The position numbers were made by a program, and so were the translations under genes. Under the pieces are notes generated by a model. That model was not told the origin of the DNA, did no database searches, and worked only from the letters and a program-made list of their open reading frames with translations. From an uncultured Microbulbifer sp. (GTDB lineage: Bacteria; Pseudomonadota; Gammaproteobacteria; Pseudomonadales; Cellvibrionaceae), in the NCBI RefSeq assembly GCF_947498635.1, contig NZ_CANMKV010000018.1:31684-95683 (forward strand): a stretch of DNA of 64,000 nt, in the 5' to 3' direction. Positions 7,973 to 17,566 of the stretch are shown here, in pieces (position 1 is the first letter of the stretch; every line of letters starts with the position of its first letter).

Positions 7973-9691
7973 TCAGTGCCCCAGGGCACTGCCTTCGCGG
8001 CGGGGATCGGCGCCGCCATAGAGTTTGTTGTCTTTCAGTGCGATGGCGTGAATGCCGCTGTTTAGATCCCTTTCAATGACCCGGTGACCGCGCGCCTCGA
8101 GTTTGTCGATCGTGTCCCGGCTGAAGAAGCCTGGCTCCAGTTCTACGCGCCGCCCGATGGCGCCAATATTACCTGCGGCGATGGCCTCGGCAATGGGGAT
8201 ATTCAAGCCCAGGTGATAGAGGATGGTGCGGGCGGTGTAGTCGATGATACGTGAGCCTCCAGGAGAGCCGACCAATAGGCGCAGACTGCCGTCTTTGTTA
8301 AAAACCGCCGTCGGCGACATAGACGAGCGCGGTCGTTTGCCGGACTGAATACGATTCGCCACCAACTGGCCGCTGGCGTTGCGGGGAGTGAAAGAAAAGT
8401 CGGTCAACTGGTTATTCAGCAGAAACCCCTTTACCAGCAAACGCGAGCCAAAGCCGGTTTCAATGCTGCTGGTCATGCTCACGCCATTGCCGTAGCGGTC
8501 CACAATCACCAGGTGGCTGGTATTGGGCATCTCCGGGGATTCCGCCATCAGGCGTTCGGCAGTATCGGTATTGGGGTTACCGGGTTTGGCTGTGCTGGCG
8601 CTGTCGGGATCAATCAGCATCGCGCGCTTACTCAGGTAAGCGGGAGAGACCAGGGCCTTACTGGGCACACTGACAAAATCGGCATCGGCGGAATAGGTGT
8701 TACGATCGGCAAAGGCCAATTCGGAGGCCTCGATAAACAAGTGGGTGAGCAGGTCATCTCCGACCTCCATTTTGGCGAAGGGAAACTGCTGCAGCATACC
8801 CAGTATTCCCCCCACCGTGGTGGCGCCGGAGGAGGGCGCATCCGCACCGCAAATTTGATAATCGAGGAAGTTTGAGCAGAGCGGCTGGCGCTGCTTGGCT
8901 CGGTAATTTGCCATGTCCTCCAGGCTGAGTAGGCCGGGATTGCCGGTATCATTCTGTACGGCGTTGACGATGGCCTCGGCGATATTGCCTTTGTAAAAGG
9001 TGTCGGCACCGCCCTTGGCAATTGCCCGCAATGTGCGGGCATATTCTGGGTTTTTCAGTCTGTGCCCCACCGGTACCGGGTTGCCATCGCTGTCAAAGAA
9101 GTAGCTGGCAATCGCCGGCCTCGCGGCCACTTTAGGCATTTTGCGCAACAACTGGTGCAGCCGCGGTGAAACTTCAAAACCATTCTCGGCTAGCGCTATA
9201 GCCGGCTGGAATAGGGTTTCCCACGACAGTTTGCCGTCGCGTTGGTGGGCCATTTCCAGCATGCGAATGACCCCGGGAACCCCCACGGAGTAGCCGCCGA
9301 TGACCGCCTGTATAAAGGAGCGCGGTCTGCCTTCGTGCATAAAGTAGTTTTCATCCACTGCCGCTGGTGCGGTTTCCCGCCCATCGTAGTAACGCAGCTG
9401 CTTTTCGTTTGCGTCATAGCTCAGCATAAATGCGCCGCCACCGATGCCCGATGACTGAGGTTCTACCAGCCCCAGTACCATCTGCGCGGTGATCGCTGCG
9501 TCAACGGCGCTGCCGCCCTGGGCGAGGATCTGCTTGGCGGAACGGCTTGCGTGGGGGTTGGCGGTGACCGCCATATACGAGTTGGCGCTGGCGGATTTTA
9601 TCGCGCTACGGCCGGTATTGACTTCCGGTTGTGGTTCATCGGCCATGGCCGGGGTCAGAATGATGGCGAAGGCGAGGAGAAGGTGACGCAC
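7973..9691 (-). CDS. ggt: Gamma-glutamyltransferase (glutathione hydrolase)
   Basis: Periplasmic enzyme that cleaves or transfers the gamma-glutamyl group of glutathione. The precursor self-processes ahead of a threonine, here the Thr in TSHLVIVDRYGNGVSMT, to give large and small subunits. GIGGGAFML, the HEGRPRSFIQ region and GSPGGSRIIDY are typical. The frame opens at 9745, but the GTG at 9691 is preceded by GGAG at 6 bp and yields a clean signal peptide (RHLLLAFAIILTPAMA, cleaved before DEP), so I use it: 572 residues. It lies in the same orientation as coaD and rsmD, and gshA for glutathione synthesis is elsewhere in the window. Confidence 0.95.
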   Translation of the reverse strand: MRHLLLAFAIILTPAMADEPQPEVNTGRSAIKSASANSYMAVTANPHASRSAKQILAQGGSAVDAAITAQMVLGLVEPQSSGIGGGAFMLSYDANEKQLRYYDGRETAPAAVDENYFMHEGRPRSFIQAVIGGYSVGVPGVIRMLEMAHQRDGKLSWETLFQPAIALAENGFEVSPRLHQLLRKMPKVAARPAIASYFFDSDGNPVPVGHRLKNPEYARTLRAIAKGGADTFYKGNIAEAIVNAVQNDTGNPGLLSLEDMANYRAKQRQPLCSNFLDYQICGADAPSSGATTVGGILGMLQQFPFAKMEVGDDLLTHLFIEASELAFADRNTYSADADFVSVPSKALVSPAYLSKRAMLIDPDSASTAKPGNPNTDTAERLMAESPEMPNTSHLVIVDRYGNGVSMTSSIETGFGSRLLVKGFLLNNQLTDFSFTPRNASGQLVANRIQSGKRPRSSMSPTAVFNKDGSLRLLVGSPGGSRIIDYTARTILYHLGLNIPIAEAIAAGNIGAIGRRVELEPGFFSRDTIDKLEARGHRVIERDLNSGIHAIALKDNKLYGGADPRREGSALGH

Positions 9692-9753
9692 AAAACACTC
9701 CGCGGATTGTGGAAAAATCCGCTCGAGTGTATCAGAAATAGCCAATTGCGGGC

Positions 9754-10290
<537 letters not shown>

Positions 10291-10325
10291 TCAAAACCGA
10301 ATGTGTCCAGCGGCCCGAGGTCCGG

Positions 10326-10925
10326 TCAGTATTCCGCGGAGTGGGTGGGGCTGTTGCTGTACAGTCGCATACAGACTTGGCCCGCGCGTTTTTCTTTAAT
10401 GGGTGACCAGCTGGGGGGGGTAGACAATAGGGTGTTGCGGGGAGTCTCGATATAAATTAGAGCCCCCTGTGAGAGCTGGCCCGCGAGGGCACTGAGGCTC
10501 TCCTGCCAAAGGTCGTCCGCAAAGGGCGGGTCTACAAAAACGATATCGTAGGGTTTCCCGGCGTCGCTGAGAAAATCCGTTGCCCGGCAGTTATGCACCT
10601 GGCCGTCCGTCGCTTCGAGTAGTTGCAGTTGTTGTTTTAGGGTACGCGCCGCCTGGGGGTTCAGCTCGATGAAATCCACCGAAGCGGCGCCGCGTGATAG
10701 AGCCTCCAGACCCAGGGCGCCGGAGCCGGCGAAGAGATCCAGACAGTGTGCGCCGGGCAGGTAAAACTGCAGCCAGTTAAATAGGGTTTCGCGCAGCCGG
10801 TCGCCGGTGGGCCTCAGGCCTTCCACCTGGGCGAACTGCAATTTGCGTCCGCGCCACTGCCCTCCAATGATGCGCAACTGGGATAGGGGTTGTGGGCTTT
10901 GCTTGCGGGATGAACTTCTGGCCAA
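10326..10925 (-). CDS. rsmD: 16S rRNA (guanine-966-N2)-methyltransferase
   Basis: SAM-dependent methyltransferase acting on G966 of 16S rRNA in the assembled 30S subunit. The 199-residue sequence has the family signature PTGDRLRETLFNWL, the SAM loop DLFAGSGALGLEALSRGA and the catalytic DPPF motif (VFVDPPFADD). It is divergent from ftsY, the standard gammaproteobacterial arrangement. The two starts are about 70 bp apart, so the promoters must be interleaved. Confidence 0.96.
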   Translation of the reverse strand: MARSSSRKQSPQPLSQLRIIGGQWRGRKLQFAQVEGLRPTGDRLRETLFNWLQFYLPGAHCLDLFAGSGALGLEALSRGAASVDFIELNPQAARTLKQQLQLLEATDGQVHNCRATDFLSDAGKPYDIVFVDPPFADDLWQESLSALAGQLSQGALIYIETPRNTLLSTPPSWSPIKEKRAGQVCMRLYSNSPTHSAEY

Positions 10926-10998
10926 GGTAACTCTCTACTGGGGGCTTAGCGATGCTAAGATTAGCGTCTTTCTCCCAGCGGTACACCCGGATAAACGA

Positions 10999-12315
10999 AT
11001 GATCTTTGATTTCCTGCGCAAAAAGAAAAAGCGTAAGCCCGAACAAAGCGAGCCCCAGCGGGAGCAGGCTGAAGCCATCGGCGCACCCGAGGAGGCACCG
11101 GCCGAGGAATGGCAGGAGCCATCGGTTGCTGAGGAAGAGCTCCCCGCCACTCCCTTGCCTATAGTAGAGCCCTTACAAGAGCCAGCCGCTGTGGAGGTGA
11201 AGCCCACCGCAGATGTGCAGGAATTACCTTCAAGTAGCACGGAACCTGCGCCCGCAGCCAGTGATATCGCTGTGCAACCCGCCGAGTCCACAGTCGTGGT
11301 TGGCCAGGAACTGGAGCCCGCACCCCGAGTAGCGGAGCCTGTACCCAAGCCCACTTCCGTTCAGGAAAAAACGACAGAGAAAAAGAAAGAAGGCTTCTTC
11401 GCCCGTATTCGCCGCGGTCTCAGCCGCACCAGCGATCAGTTTGTCGAGGGCATGGGTAACCTGTTCCTCGGTGCCAAAGAAATCGATGAAGACCTTCTGG
11501 AAGAACTGGAAACCCAGCTATTAATGGCGGATGTCGGTGTTGAGGCCACCAGCGAAATTGTCGAGCGCCTCACCGAGCGTGTGTCGCGCCGCGAGCTGGC
11601 TAATGGCGATGCGCTGTACAAGGCGCTGCAGCAGGAATTGGCCGAGTTACTCAACAGCGTTGATGCGCCGCTGGTGGTGGACACCAGTAAGAAGCCCTAT
11701 GTGATTCTAGTGGTAGGGGTCAACGGGGTCGGTAAGACGACGACCATCGGCAAGCTGGCGCATCGCTTCCTAGCTGAGGGTAAGTCGGTGATGCTCGCCG
11801 CGGGTGATACGTTCCGTGCGGCGGCGGTAGAACAGCTGCAAGTTTGGGGGCAGCGCCACAGTGTCCCGGTGGTGGCTCAGCACACCGGTGCCGATAGCGC
11901 CTCGGTGATTTACGATGCCGTGCAGTCGGCTCAGGCCCGCGGTGTGGATGTGGTGATTGCAGATACCGCCGGGCGGCTGCACACCAAATCCAATCTGATG
12001 GAGGAGCTGACCAAGGTGCGCCGCGTGATGGGCAAACTGGACCCCAGCGCACCCCACGAGGTACTGCTGGTGCTGGATGCTGGCACTGGGCAAAACGCGA
12101 TCAATCAGGCCGCCCAATTTCGCGAATCGGCCGGTGTCACCGGGTTGGTACTCACCAAGCTCGACGGTACCGCTAAGGGCGGGGTGATCTTCGCCCTGGC
12201 GCGGCGTTTTGGAATTCCGGTGCGTTTTATCGGCGTGGGCGAACAGGCAGAAGATCTACAGCCCTTCCGCGCGCGCGAATTTGTTTCGGCGCTGTTTGGT
12301 CGCGACACGGCCTGA
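10999..12315 (+). CDS. ftsY: Signal recognition particle receptor FtsY
   Basis: GTPase that docks SRP-bound ribosomes at the membrane for cotranslational insertion. The 438-residue form has a basic start (MIFDFLRKKKKRK), a long acidic, proline- and glutamate-rich A domain (about residues 15-135) and the NG domain. G motifs are GVNGVGKTTTIGKLA, DTAGRLHTKSNL and TKLDGTAKGG. The open frame runs back to 10807 inside rsmD, but the ATG at 10999 gives the expected N-terminus. It heads the ftsY-ftsE-ftsX-rpoH cluster known from E. coli. Confidence 0.97.
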   Translation: MIFDFLRKKKKRKPEQSEPQREQAEAIGAPEEAPAEEWQEPSVAEEELPATPLPIVEPLQEPAAVEVKPTADVQELPSSSTEPAPAASDIAVQPAESTVVVGQELEPAPRVAEPVPKPTSVQEKTTEKKKEGFFARIRRGLSRTSDQFVEGMGNLFLGAKEIDEDLLEELETQLLMADVGVEATSEIVERLTERVSRRELANGDALYKALQQELAELLNSVDAPLVVDTSKKPYVILVVGVNGVGKTTTIGKLAHRFLAEGKSVMLAAGDTFRAAAVEQLQVWGQRHSVPVVAQHTGADSASVIYDAVQSAQARGVDVVIADTAGRLHTKSNLMEELTKVRRVMGKLDPSAPHEVLLVLDAGTGQNAINQAAQFRESAGVTGLVLTKLDGTAKGGVIFALARRFGIPVRFIGVGEQAEDLQPFRAREFVSALFGRDTA

Positions 12316-12347
12316 TCGGCTTCACAGGGAATAACAAGAACTCCATC

Positions 12348-13034
12348 GTGATCACCTTCGACAATGTGAACAAGCGCTACGCATCGGGGCAGGATGCTCT
12401 GGTGCGTATTAGTTTGGAAATTCCACGCGGCGATATGGTGTTTCTCACCGGCCACTCCGGTGCCGGTAAGAGCACCTTGCTAAGATTGCTCACTGCTATC
12501 GAACGGCCAACCAAGGGCTCTATCCTGGTGGCCGGGCAGAACCTCAACCGCCTGCGCAATAGCCAGATTCCCTATTACCGACGCAATCTGGGTATTGTGT
12601 TTCAAAACCATCAGCTGCTGTTCGATCGCAGTGTTTTCGATAATATCGCCCTGCCCCTGGCTGTGGCTGGTTGCAGTAAGCGTGAGGTGGGTCGCCGTGT
12701 GCGTGCCGCGCTGGATAAAGTGGGACTGTTGCAGAAGGAAAAAGAAAACCCCATCACCCTGTCCGGTGGTGAGCAGCAGCGTGTGGGCATCGCCCGTGCG
12801 GTGGTCAATAAGCCGGCAATACTGGTGGCAGATGAGCCCACCGGCAACCTGGATCCGCAGTTGTCCCAGGAGATAATGCAGCTATTTCGCGACTTTAACG
12901 CGGTGGGGGTTACCGTATTGGTAGCCAGTCATGACCTGGAACTGATTGCGCGTATGCGCCGGCGGGTATTGACCCTACAAGCTGGCCAGTTGATTTATGA
13001 CGGAGTCCCAAGTCGTGAAGCACACCCAGTCTAG
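12348..13034 (+). CDS. ftsE: Cell division ATP-binding protein FtsE
   Basis: ATPase subunit of the FtsEX complex, which controls septal peptidoglycan hydrolases through periplasmic activators. It has 228 residues from a GTG start, with Walker A GHSGAGKSTLL, Q-loop IVFQNHQLL, signature LSGGEQQRVGIARA and Walker B ILVADEPTGNLD. It starts 32 bp after ftsY and overlaps ftsX by 38 bp, implying translational coupling of the two complex subunits. Confidence 0.97.
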   Translation: MITFDNVNKRYASGQDALVRISLEIPRGDMVFLTGHSGAGKSTLLRLLTAIERPTKGSILVAGQNLNRLRNSQIPYYRRNLGIVFQNHQLLFDRSVFDNIALPLAVAGCSKREVGRRVRAALDKVGLLQKEKENPITLSGGEQQRVGIARAVVNKPAILVADEPTGNLDPQLSQEIMQLFRDFNAVGVTVLVASHDLELIARMRRRVLTLQAGQLIYDGVPSREAHPV

Positions 13035-14031
13035 AGTTCGGCGCCCTGCCAGCAGTGGCCCCGAAAAGCGATCGCGCAGTAGTGGCGCGGTGGCTGCCCG
13101 CACCGGTATAGGGGATCGATGGCAGGCCTGGATCGACCATCATCGCCATGTGGCGCGCGAATCTTTACATCGTTTTTTGGCGACCCCCATGGCCAGTGCG
13201 ATGACCGCATTGGTCATCGCTATCGCTCTGGCCCTGCCGGCGGCCCTGCAACTTGGGCTCGCAAACTTTCAGCGCGCGGTGGCCGGCTGGGACGGGCAGC
13301 CTCAGATTTCTGTATTCCTGCACAAAGACGCGAGGGCGGCGGTAGTGGAGTCCTTCGCCACTAAGCTGCGCGGTGATCCCGCGATTGCAGAGGTGACCTA
13401 CATCTCTTCGGAAGAAGCCCTGGCGGAGTTCGAACAGGCATCCGGGCTCGGCGATCTGCTAGTCGGGCTCGACGCCAACCCGCTGCCGGCGGTGTTGCTG
13501 CTGCGTCCGCGGGATACCGGGAACAGCGAAAAGATGCAGGCCCTGGTGGAAAACCTGCGCGATCACGCCCTGAGTGACTCTGTAGTTCTCGATCTGGCCT
13601 GGGTGCAGCGCCTTACTCAGCTCACCGAATTGGGACAGCGGTTGTCCGCGGGGCTCGCGCTGTTGCTGGCACTGGGGGTGATCTTGGTGGTGGTTAACAC
13701 CATACGTCTGCATATCGAGAGCCGCCGTGAGGAGATCCTGGTGGTAAAACTGGTGGGTGGTACCAATGCCTTCGTGCGCAGACCCTTCCTGTACAGTGGC
13801 CTCTGCTATGGGGCATTCGGCGGTCTGCTGGCCTGGTGCCTGCTACTGGGCGCGGTCCTGTTACTGTCCGGGCCTATTTCGAGCCTGTCCTCCAGCTATG
13901 GCAGTAGCTATACCCTCGCAGGCCCTGGAATCAGCTACTTCACCGGCCTTATCGGGGGAGCCGCCCTGCTCGGGCTGCTGGGGGCCTGGCTGGCGGCAAG
14001 CCGCCATCTGCGTGCGATAGAACCAAGCTGA
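12997..14031 (+). CDS. ftsX: Cell division protein FtsX
   Basis: Membrane subunit of FtsEX. The 344 residues comprise a basic N-terminal cytoplasmic extension (about 1-60), a first membrane segment near ALVIAIALALPAALQLG, a large periplasmic loop that senses or activates hydrolases, and three C-terminal helices. NTIRLHIESRREEILVVKLVGGTNAFVRRPFLYSG is the conserved core. The ATG at 12997 overlaps ftsE by 38 bp; a GTG at 13015 is an alternative start. The N-terminal extension is longer than in E. coli. Confidence 0.95.
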   Translation: MTESQVVKHTQSRVRRPASSGPEKRSRSSGAVAARTGIGDRWQAWIDHHRHVARESLHRFLATPMASAMTALVIAIALALPAALQLGLANFQRAVAGWDGQPQISVFLHKDARAAVVESFATKLRGDPAIAEVTYISSEEALAEFEQASGLGDLLVGLDANPLPAVLLLRPRDTGNSEKMQALVENLRDHALSDSVVLDLAWVQRLTQLTELGQRLSAGLALLLALGVILVVVNTIRLHIESRREEILVVKLVGGTNAFVRRPFLYSGLCYGAFGGLLAWCLLLGAVLLLSGPISSLSSSYGSSYTLAGPGISYFTGLIGGAALLGLLGAWLAASRHLRAIEPS

Positions 14032-14143
14032 GCTTCGGGTTAAGCCAAGAAGCGTAAAGCTGCGCTAAAATGGGGAACCTCGGGGGCATTAGGGCCCTCT
14101 AAAGTCTCCGAATACAATGGAATACGGCACTTGGCGGCGGACT

Positions 14144-14172
14144 TTCTTATCCGCTGGTGCAAGTGCTACACT
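14144..14172 (+). promoter_or_regulatory. Candidate extended -10 promoter of rpoH
   Basis: TGCTACACT at 14164-14172 fits an extended -10 element (TGn plus TACACT). A weak TTCTTA lies 17 bp upstream at 14144. It is about 80 bp before the rpoH start and inside the ftsX-rpoH gap. Pattern match only; rpoH genes usually have several promoters. Confidence 0.3.
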
Positions 14173-14254
14173 GAGTCCAGCCTGTCGCCGGATACAGTGT
14201 TCGATGACAGTGGCCAGTGGAAGCGGCCGACTAATAATGAGAGGAGAGACCTGA

Positions 14255-15109
14255 ATGGGAACCAGCCTACAGCCAGTGCATACGCTGTCTCCGGGCGCCA
14301 ACCTGGGAGCTTACATCCAGACGGTCAGCAGCTTTGATGTGCTGTCCGCCGAGGAAGAAAAGCGCCTGGCAGAGGACCTCTATTATCGCGAAGATATCAA
14401 CGCCGCACGACAACTCGTCATGTCCCACCTGCGCTTTGTCGTGCATATTGCCAAGTCCTATTCCGGCTATGGCCTCAACCAGTCTGACCTAGTGCAGGAA
14501 GGCAATGTTGGGCTGATGAAGGCGGTAAAGCGCTTCAACCCGGAAAAAGGGGTGCGCCTAGTCTCCTTTGCGGTTCACTGGATCAAAGCGGAAATTCACG
14601 AATTTATTCTGCGCAACTGGCGTATCGTGAAGATTGCCACCACCAAGGCGCAGCGCAAACTGTTCTTTAACCTGCGTGGACAAAAGAAGAAGTTGGCTTG
14701 GCTCAGTAACGCTGAAGCCAAGGCTGTGGCAAAAGATTTGAACGTGGATGTCGCCCAGGTCCAAGAAATGGAGGGTCGCCTCGCCGCCCATGATGCTGCA
14801 TTCGATGCGGGAGTGGATGACGATGACGACACCGCCTGGCAGGCGCCGGCGCACTACCTGGAGGACCGCAGTTTCGACCCGGCGGCACAGCTGGAGCGTG
14901 ATAACTGGCAGGAAACCAACTTCAACAGCCTAGCGATGGCTATGGAACAGCTCGATGAGCGCAGCCGCGATATTATACAGGCGCGCTGGTTGACCGAGGA
15001 AAAGTCCACTCTGCATGAGCTGGCAGACAAGTATGGCGTTTCCGCCGAGCGTATTCGCCAGTTGGAAAAGAACGCCATGAAAAAAGTGCGCGCGGCCATG
15101 GAGGCCTGA
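14255..15109 (+). CDS. rpoH: RNA polymerase heat-shock sigma factor sigma-32
   Basis: Alternative sigma factor directing transcription of heat-shock genes. It has 284 residues; region 2 is visible as [20 protein letters not shown] and [20 protein letters not shown], and the RpoH-specific box as QRKLFFNLR in the [12 protein letters not shown] segment. The C-terminal helix-turn-helix is [30 protein letters not shown] strong GAGAGGAGAG ribosome binding site precedes the ATG. Conserved position after ftsX. A plausible target, hslVU, lies at 34.8 kb with a sigma-32-like promoter. Confidence 0.98.
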   Translation: MGTSLQPVHTLSPGANLGAYIQTVSSFDVLSAEEEKRLAEDLYYREDINAARQLVMSHLRFVVHIAKSYSGYGLNQSDLVQEGNVGLMKAVKRFNPEKGVRLVSFAVHWIKAEIHEFILRNWRIVKIATTKAQRKLFFNLRGQKKKLAWLSNAEAKAVAKDLNVDVAQVQEMEGRLAAHDAAFDAGVDDDDDTAWQAPAHYLEDRSFDPAAQLERDNWQETNFNSLAMAMEQLDERSRDIIQARWLTEEKSTLHELADKYGVSAERIRQLEKNAMKKVRAAMEA

Positions 15110-15130
15110 TTTCGCCCACTGGCAGTTCGG

Positions 15131-15160
15131 AAAAAACCGCGCAGTAGCGCGGTTTTTTTA
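15131..15160 (+). terminator. Rho-independent terminator after rpoH
   Basis: AAAAAACCGCGC and GCGCGGTTTTTT pair across a short AGTA-type loop, with a run of seven Ts, 20-50 bp after the rpoH stop. A perfect intrinsic terminator. Confidence 0.93.
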
Positions 15161-15214
15161 TTTCTGTAATGACCGGCCCGCTGCATGCCCTGGGCACTAG
15201 AAGAGAGACGATTC

Positions 15215-15592
15215 ATGGCCAAAGTTTATCTGTTGCTCGCCGCGCTGTTTGGCGCCAGCGGCGTTGCCCTCGGTGCTTTTGGCGCCCACGGGTTGCGCGG
15301 TAAAGTAACCGACTCGCTGCTGGAGGCCTATAAGACCGGAGTGCAATATCAGATGATTCACGCTCTGGCATTGCTGGGTGTGGCACTACTCATACAGAGC
15401 TGGGGTGACCGTTTGTCGCTGACCTTGAGTGGCGCTTTCTTCGTATTTGGCCTGGTATTCTTTTCTGGCAGCCTCTATGCGCTCGCTCTGGGTGGGCCGC
15501 GTTGGCTGGGGCCAATTACACCAATAGGCGGGTTACTGATGATCGCCGGCTGGGTGGCGCTTTTTATCGCTGCCGCCAGCACCTCCAGATAG
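15215..15592 (+). CDS. DUF423 small membrane protein (YgdD-like)
   Basis: Integral membrane protein of 125 residues with four predicted helices. The family signature at the N-terminus (LAALFGASGVALGAFGAHGLRG) and YQMIHALALLGVAL are clear, as is PITPIGGLLMIAGW near the C-terminus. Its function is unknown. The frame could begin at 15185, but the ATG at 15215 matches the family and follows an AGAGA ribosome binding site. It lies between the rpoH terminator and trmB, so it probably has its own promoter. Confidence 0.92.
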   Translation: MAKVYLLLAALFGASGVALGAFGAHGLRGKVTDSLLEAYKTGVQYQMIHALALLGVALLIQSWGDRLSLTLSGAFFVFGLVFFSGSLYALALGGPRWLGPITPIGGLLMIAGWVALFIAAASTSR

Positions 15593-15655
15593 CTGGGCAA
15601 TGGCCCGCCTGAATTTGATTGATAGAAAACCGTTTCGCATAAGAGGTCGCGAACA

Positions 15656-16447
15656 ATGCAAGACGAATCCGCGGAAGAGTTTCCCTACCGCACCGAATAC
15701 AAAAAAAAATCTATCCGCAGCTACGTGATTCGTGCGGGGCGGATGACCGAGGGGCAGCGCCGCGCCTTTGATACCTATTGGGAGCAGTATGGGCTGTCGC
15801 TCTTCGACGGCCCCTTGAATCCACTCGAAGCCTTTGGCCGCGAGGCCCCACTCGCGCTGGAAATCGGTTTTGGGATGGGTGACTCCCTGCTCGCCATGGC
15901 ACAGGCGGAGCCCGACAAGAACTTTATCGGCATTGAAGTTCACCCCCCCGGAGTCGGTAGCCTCATTAATAACGCCGGTAAAGCCGGGGTTGAGAACCTG
16001 AAGATCTATATGGCCGATGCGGTAGATGTTCTGAATGACTGTATTGGCGACGCCACTCTGGACAGGTTCCAGCTGTATTTTCCCGACCCCTGGCATAAAA
16101 AAAAGCACAATAAGCGCCGTATCGTACAGGCGGAATTTGTGCGCCTAATCTGCAGCAAACTGAAAACAGGTGGTGCGATGCATATGGCAACGGACTGGCA
16201 GAACTACGCCGAGCATATGCTGGAGGTATTGCAGGCGGAGCCGTTACTGGAGAATACATCTTCCTCTAACGATTATGTTGAACGCCCTGAGTGGCGCCCG
16301 GAAACCAAATTTGAGCGCCGCGGCCAGCGCCTAGGGCATGGCGTTTGGGATCTTGTCTACCGCCGTCGGCCGGGAGAGGCCAGCATACTGGAGCCTGTCG
16401 AGGTCACAGCCAAGGATTCAGGCACCCCGGTATCCGAGGCCGAGTAG
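15656..16447 (+). CDS. trmB: tRNA (guanine-N7-)-methyltransferase
   Basis: Methylates G46 in the tRNA variable loop using SAM. The 263-residue protein has the SAM motif LEIGFGMGDSLLAMA, IGIEVHPPGVG, and the catalytic strand FPDPWHKKKHNKRRIVQ. A C-terminal extension of about 20 residues after RRRPGE exceeds the usual E. coli length. It is the last conserved gene before the accessory ADP-ribosyltransferase/outer-membrane pair. Confidence 0.96.
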   Translation: MQDESAEEFPYRTEYKKKSIRSYVIRAGRMTEGQRRAFDTYWEQYGLSLFDGPLNPLEAFGREAPLALEIGFGMGDSLLAMAQAEPDKNFIGIEVHPPGVGSLINNAGKAGVENLKIYMADAVDVLNDCIGDATLDRFQLYFPDPWHKKKHNKRRIVQAEFVRLICSKLKTGGAMHMATDWQNYAEHMLEVLQAEPLLENTSSSNDYVERPEWRPETKFERRGQRLGHGVWDLVYRRRPGEASILEPVEVTAKDSGTPVSEAE

Positions 16448-16476
16448 TGCCCCAGTTACCGAGAGATAGTTATCCG

Positions 16477-16537
16477 ACCAATTAATTGGTTTACGAATTA
16501 GTGCGATACAGGGGGGTGCAGCGGCCGGTCACCGGCC
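16477..16537. repeat. Two palindromes in the trmB/ADP-ribosyltransferase gap
   Basis: ACCAATTAATTGGT (16477-16490) is a perfect 14-bp palindrome. About 30 bp later GGCCGGT and ACCGGCC pair around a single C (hairpin core near 16523-16537). Both lie between the convergent 3' ends of trmB and the ADP-ribosyltransferase gene. The GC-rich one may terminate transcription. The AT-rich palindrome has no obvious role and could mark an insertion junction. Confidence 0.45.
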
Positions 16538-16561
16538 GGCTGTGCCCAATGGGGGGTCGCT

Positions 16562-17566
16562 TTAAACGTATTGCTGCCAGTTCCTCTTAAAAGCTTCCCA
16601 GCGTTGTTTGTCGGCGCTGATGCGGATATTTCTGACTGAATTTTCGTTGTAGTACATCCAATCAGACAGCACGATATTGCTCTGACTGCCGGCATAGTAG
16701 CGCATGCGGAAACGGCGAATATATTGATTGGGGATTGCCATAAAGGCCACTTCACGGCCGGGAGTGACATTGGCGACCTCTACACATTCATGCCCGCTCT
16801 TATCGAACTCATAGATAAATCCGGCGATGGCCTTATCCAGTTTGTCGGTATGGTGCAAGTAGTAGTAGCGCACGGGACAATAGGTCTTATTATGCCAGGC
16901 AAAGCGTGCTACCACGTTGGCGTTGTTGGTACTGGATATAACCTGGCAGGAAGCGCCGCTACCGAGATGGGGGTCATGCCGATGGCTGTTGTCCATTTTT
17001 GGGAAAAAGCCCCCGGATTGCCATAGCATCTGCGGCGGTCGAGTATCGCCACGATACAGGCGTCCCGGCGTCATATGCAGATTAAATCCCGAACGGCTAA
17101 AACGGTATCGATAGAGATTGAACGGGACATCGTTGTGGTTTTGTATATTACCCAGTGCCAGGGGTTCTGATAGCGCGGCCTCACTGGCCTGGCGATACCA
17201 ACAATAAGCGCCACCCAGCAGTGTGGTAACGGCTGTCTGACGCCGCTGTATTCCATTCGAGTGGAGCTGTTGCACGGGGTTGGAGGGGTTGAACCCGGTC
17301 AGCCAGGTGTACATTGACTCAACTAGGCTCTGGGATACATTGGATATACGGGTGTAATCCAAGGTCTGGATCTGTGCGGCCTGATTTACCAGTTGATCGA
17401 TGCGCGTTAGTCCATCTTTACTGCGGCTGTATTTCCAACTGCAGCTGGAGTCGCGCAGAAAATCGGTGGCATATTCCCGAATTGTTTTTGGTGGGCGGCA
17501 TGAGGTTTGTATAAGCTCGGGTCTTACCAGGTTTCTTACGTAGTTATCGATGTTTGGCGCCAGCAT
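16562..17566 (-). CDS. Cholera/pertussis toxin-like ADP-ribosyltransferase domain protein
   Basis: A 334-residue protein. The C-terminal half resembles the enzymatic A subunits of cholera toxin, LT and pertussis toxin S1. LYRGDTRPP (170-178) followed by QSGG (183-186) mirrors LYRADSRPP...QSGG of cholera toxin A and supplies the NAD-binding arginine, Arg172. GASCQVISS (204-212) resembles the SCQVGSS segment of pertussis S1. FIYEF (250-254) resembles the YIY/YIYEV strand, and GREVAFMAIP (270-279) resembles EQEVSALGGIP, giving a candidate catalytic Glu272. The STS motif is not recognisable, and the residue two before Glu272 is Gly rather than Glu/Gln. There is no signal peptide or B subunit, and the N-terminal ~165 residues match nothing I know. 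It may be an intracellular, injected or divergent toxin, or inactive. Confidence 0.72.
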   Translation of the reverse strand: MLAPNIDNYVRNLVRPELIQTSCRPPKTIREYATDFLRDSSCSWKYSRSKDGLTRIDQLVNQAAQIQTLDYTRISNVSQSLVESMYTWLTGFNPSNPVQQLHSNGIQRRQTAVTTLLGGAYCWYRQASEAALSEPLALGNIQNHNDVPFNLYRYRFSRSGFNLHMTPGRLYRGDTRPPQMLWQSGGFFPKMDNSHRHDPHLGSGASCQVISSTNNANVVARFAWHNKTYCPVRYYYLHHTDKLDKAIAGFIYEFDKSGHECVEVANVTPGREVAFMAIPNQYIRRFRMRYYAGSQSNIVLSDWMYYNENSVRNIRISADKQRWEAFKRNWQQYV

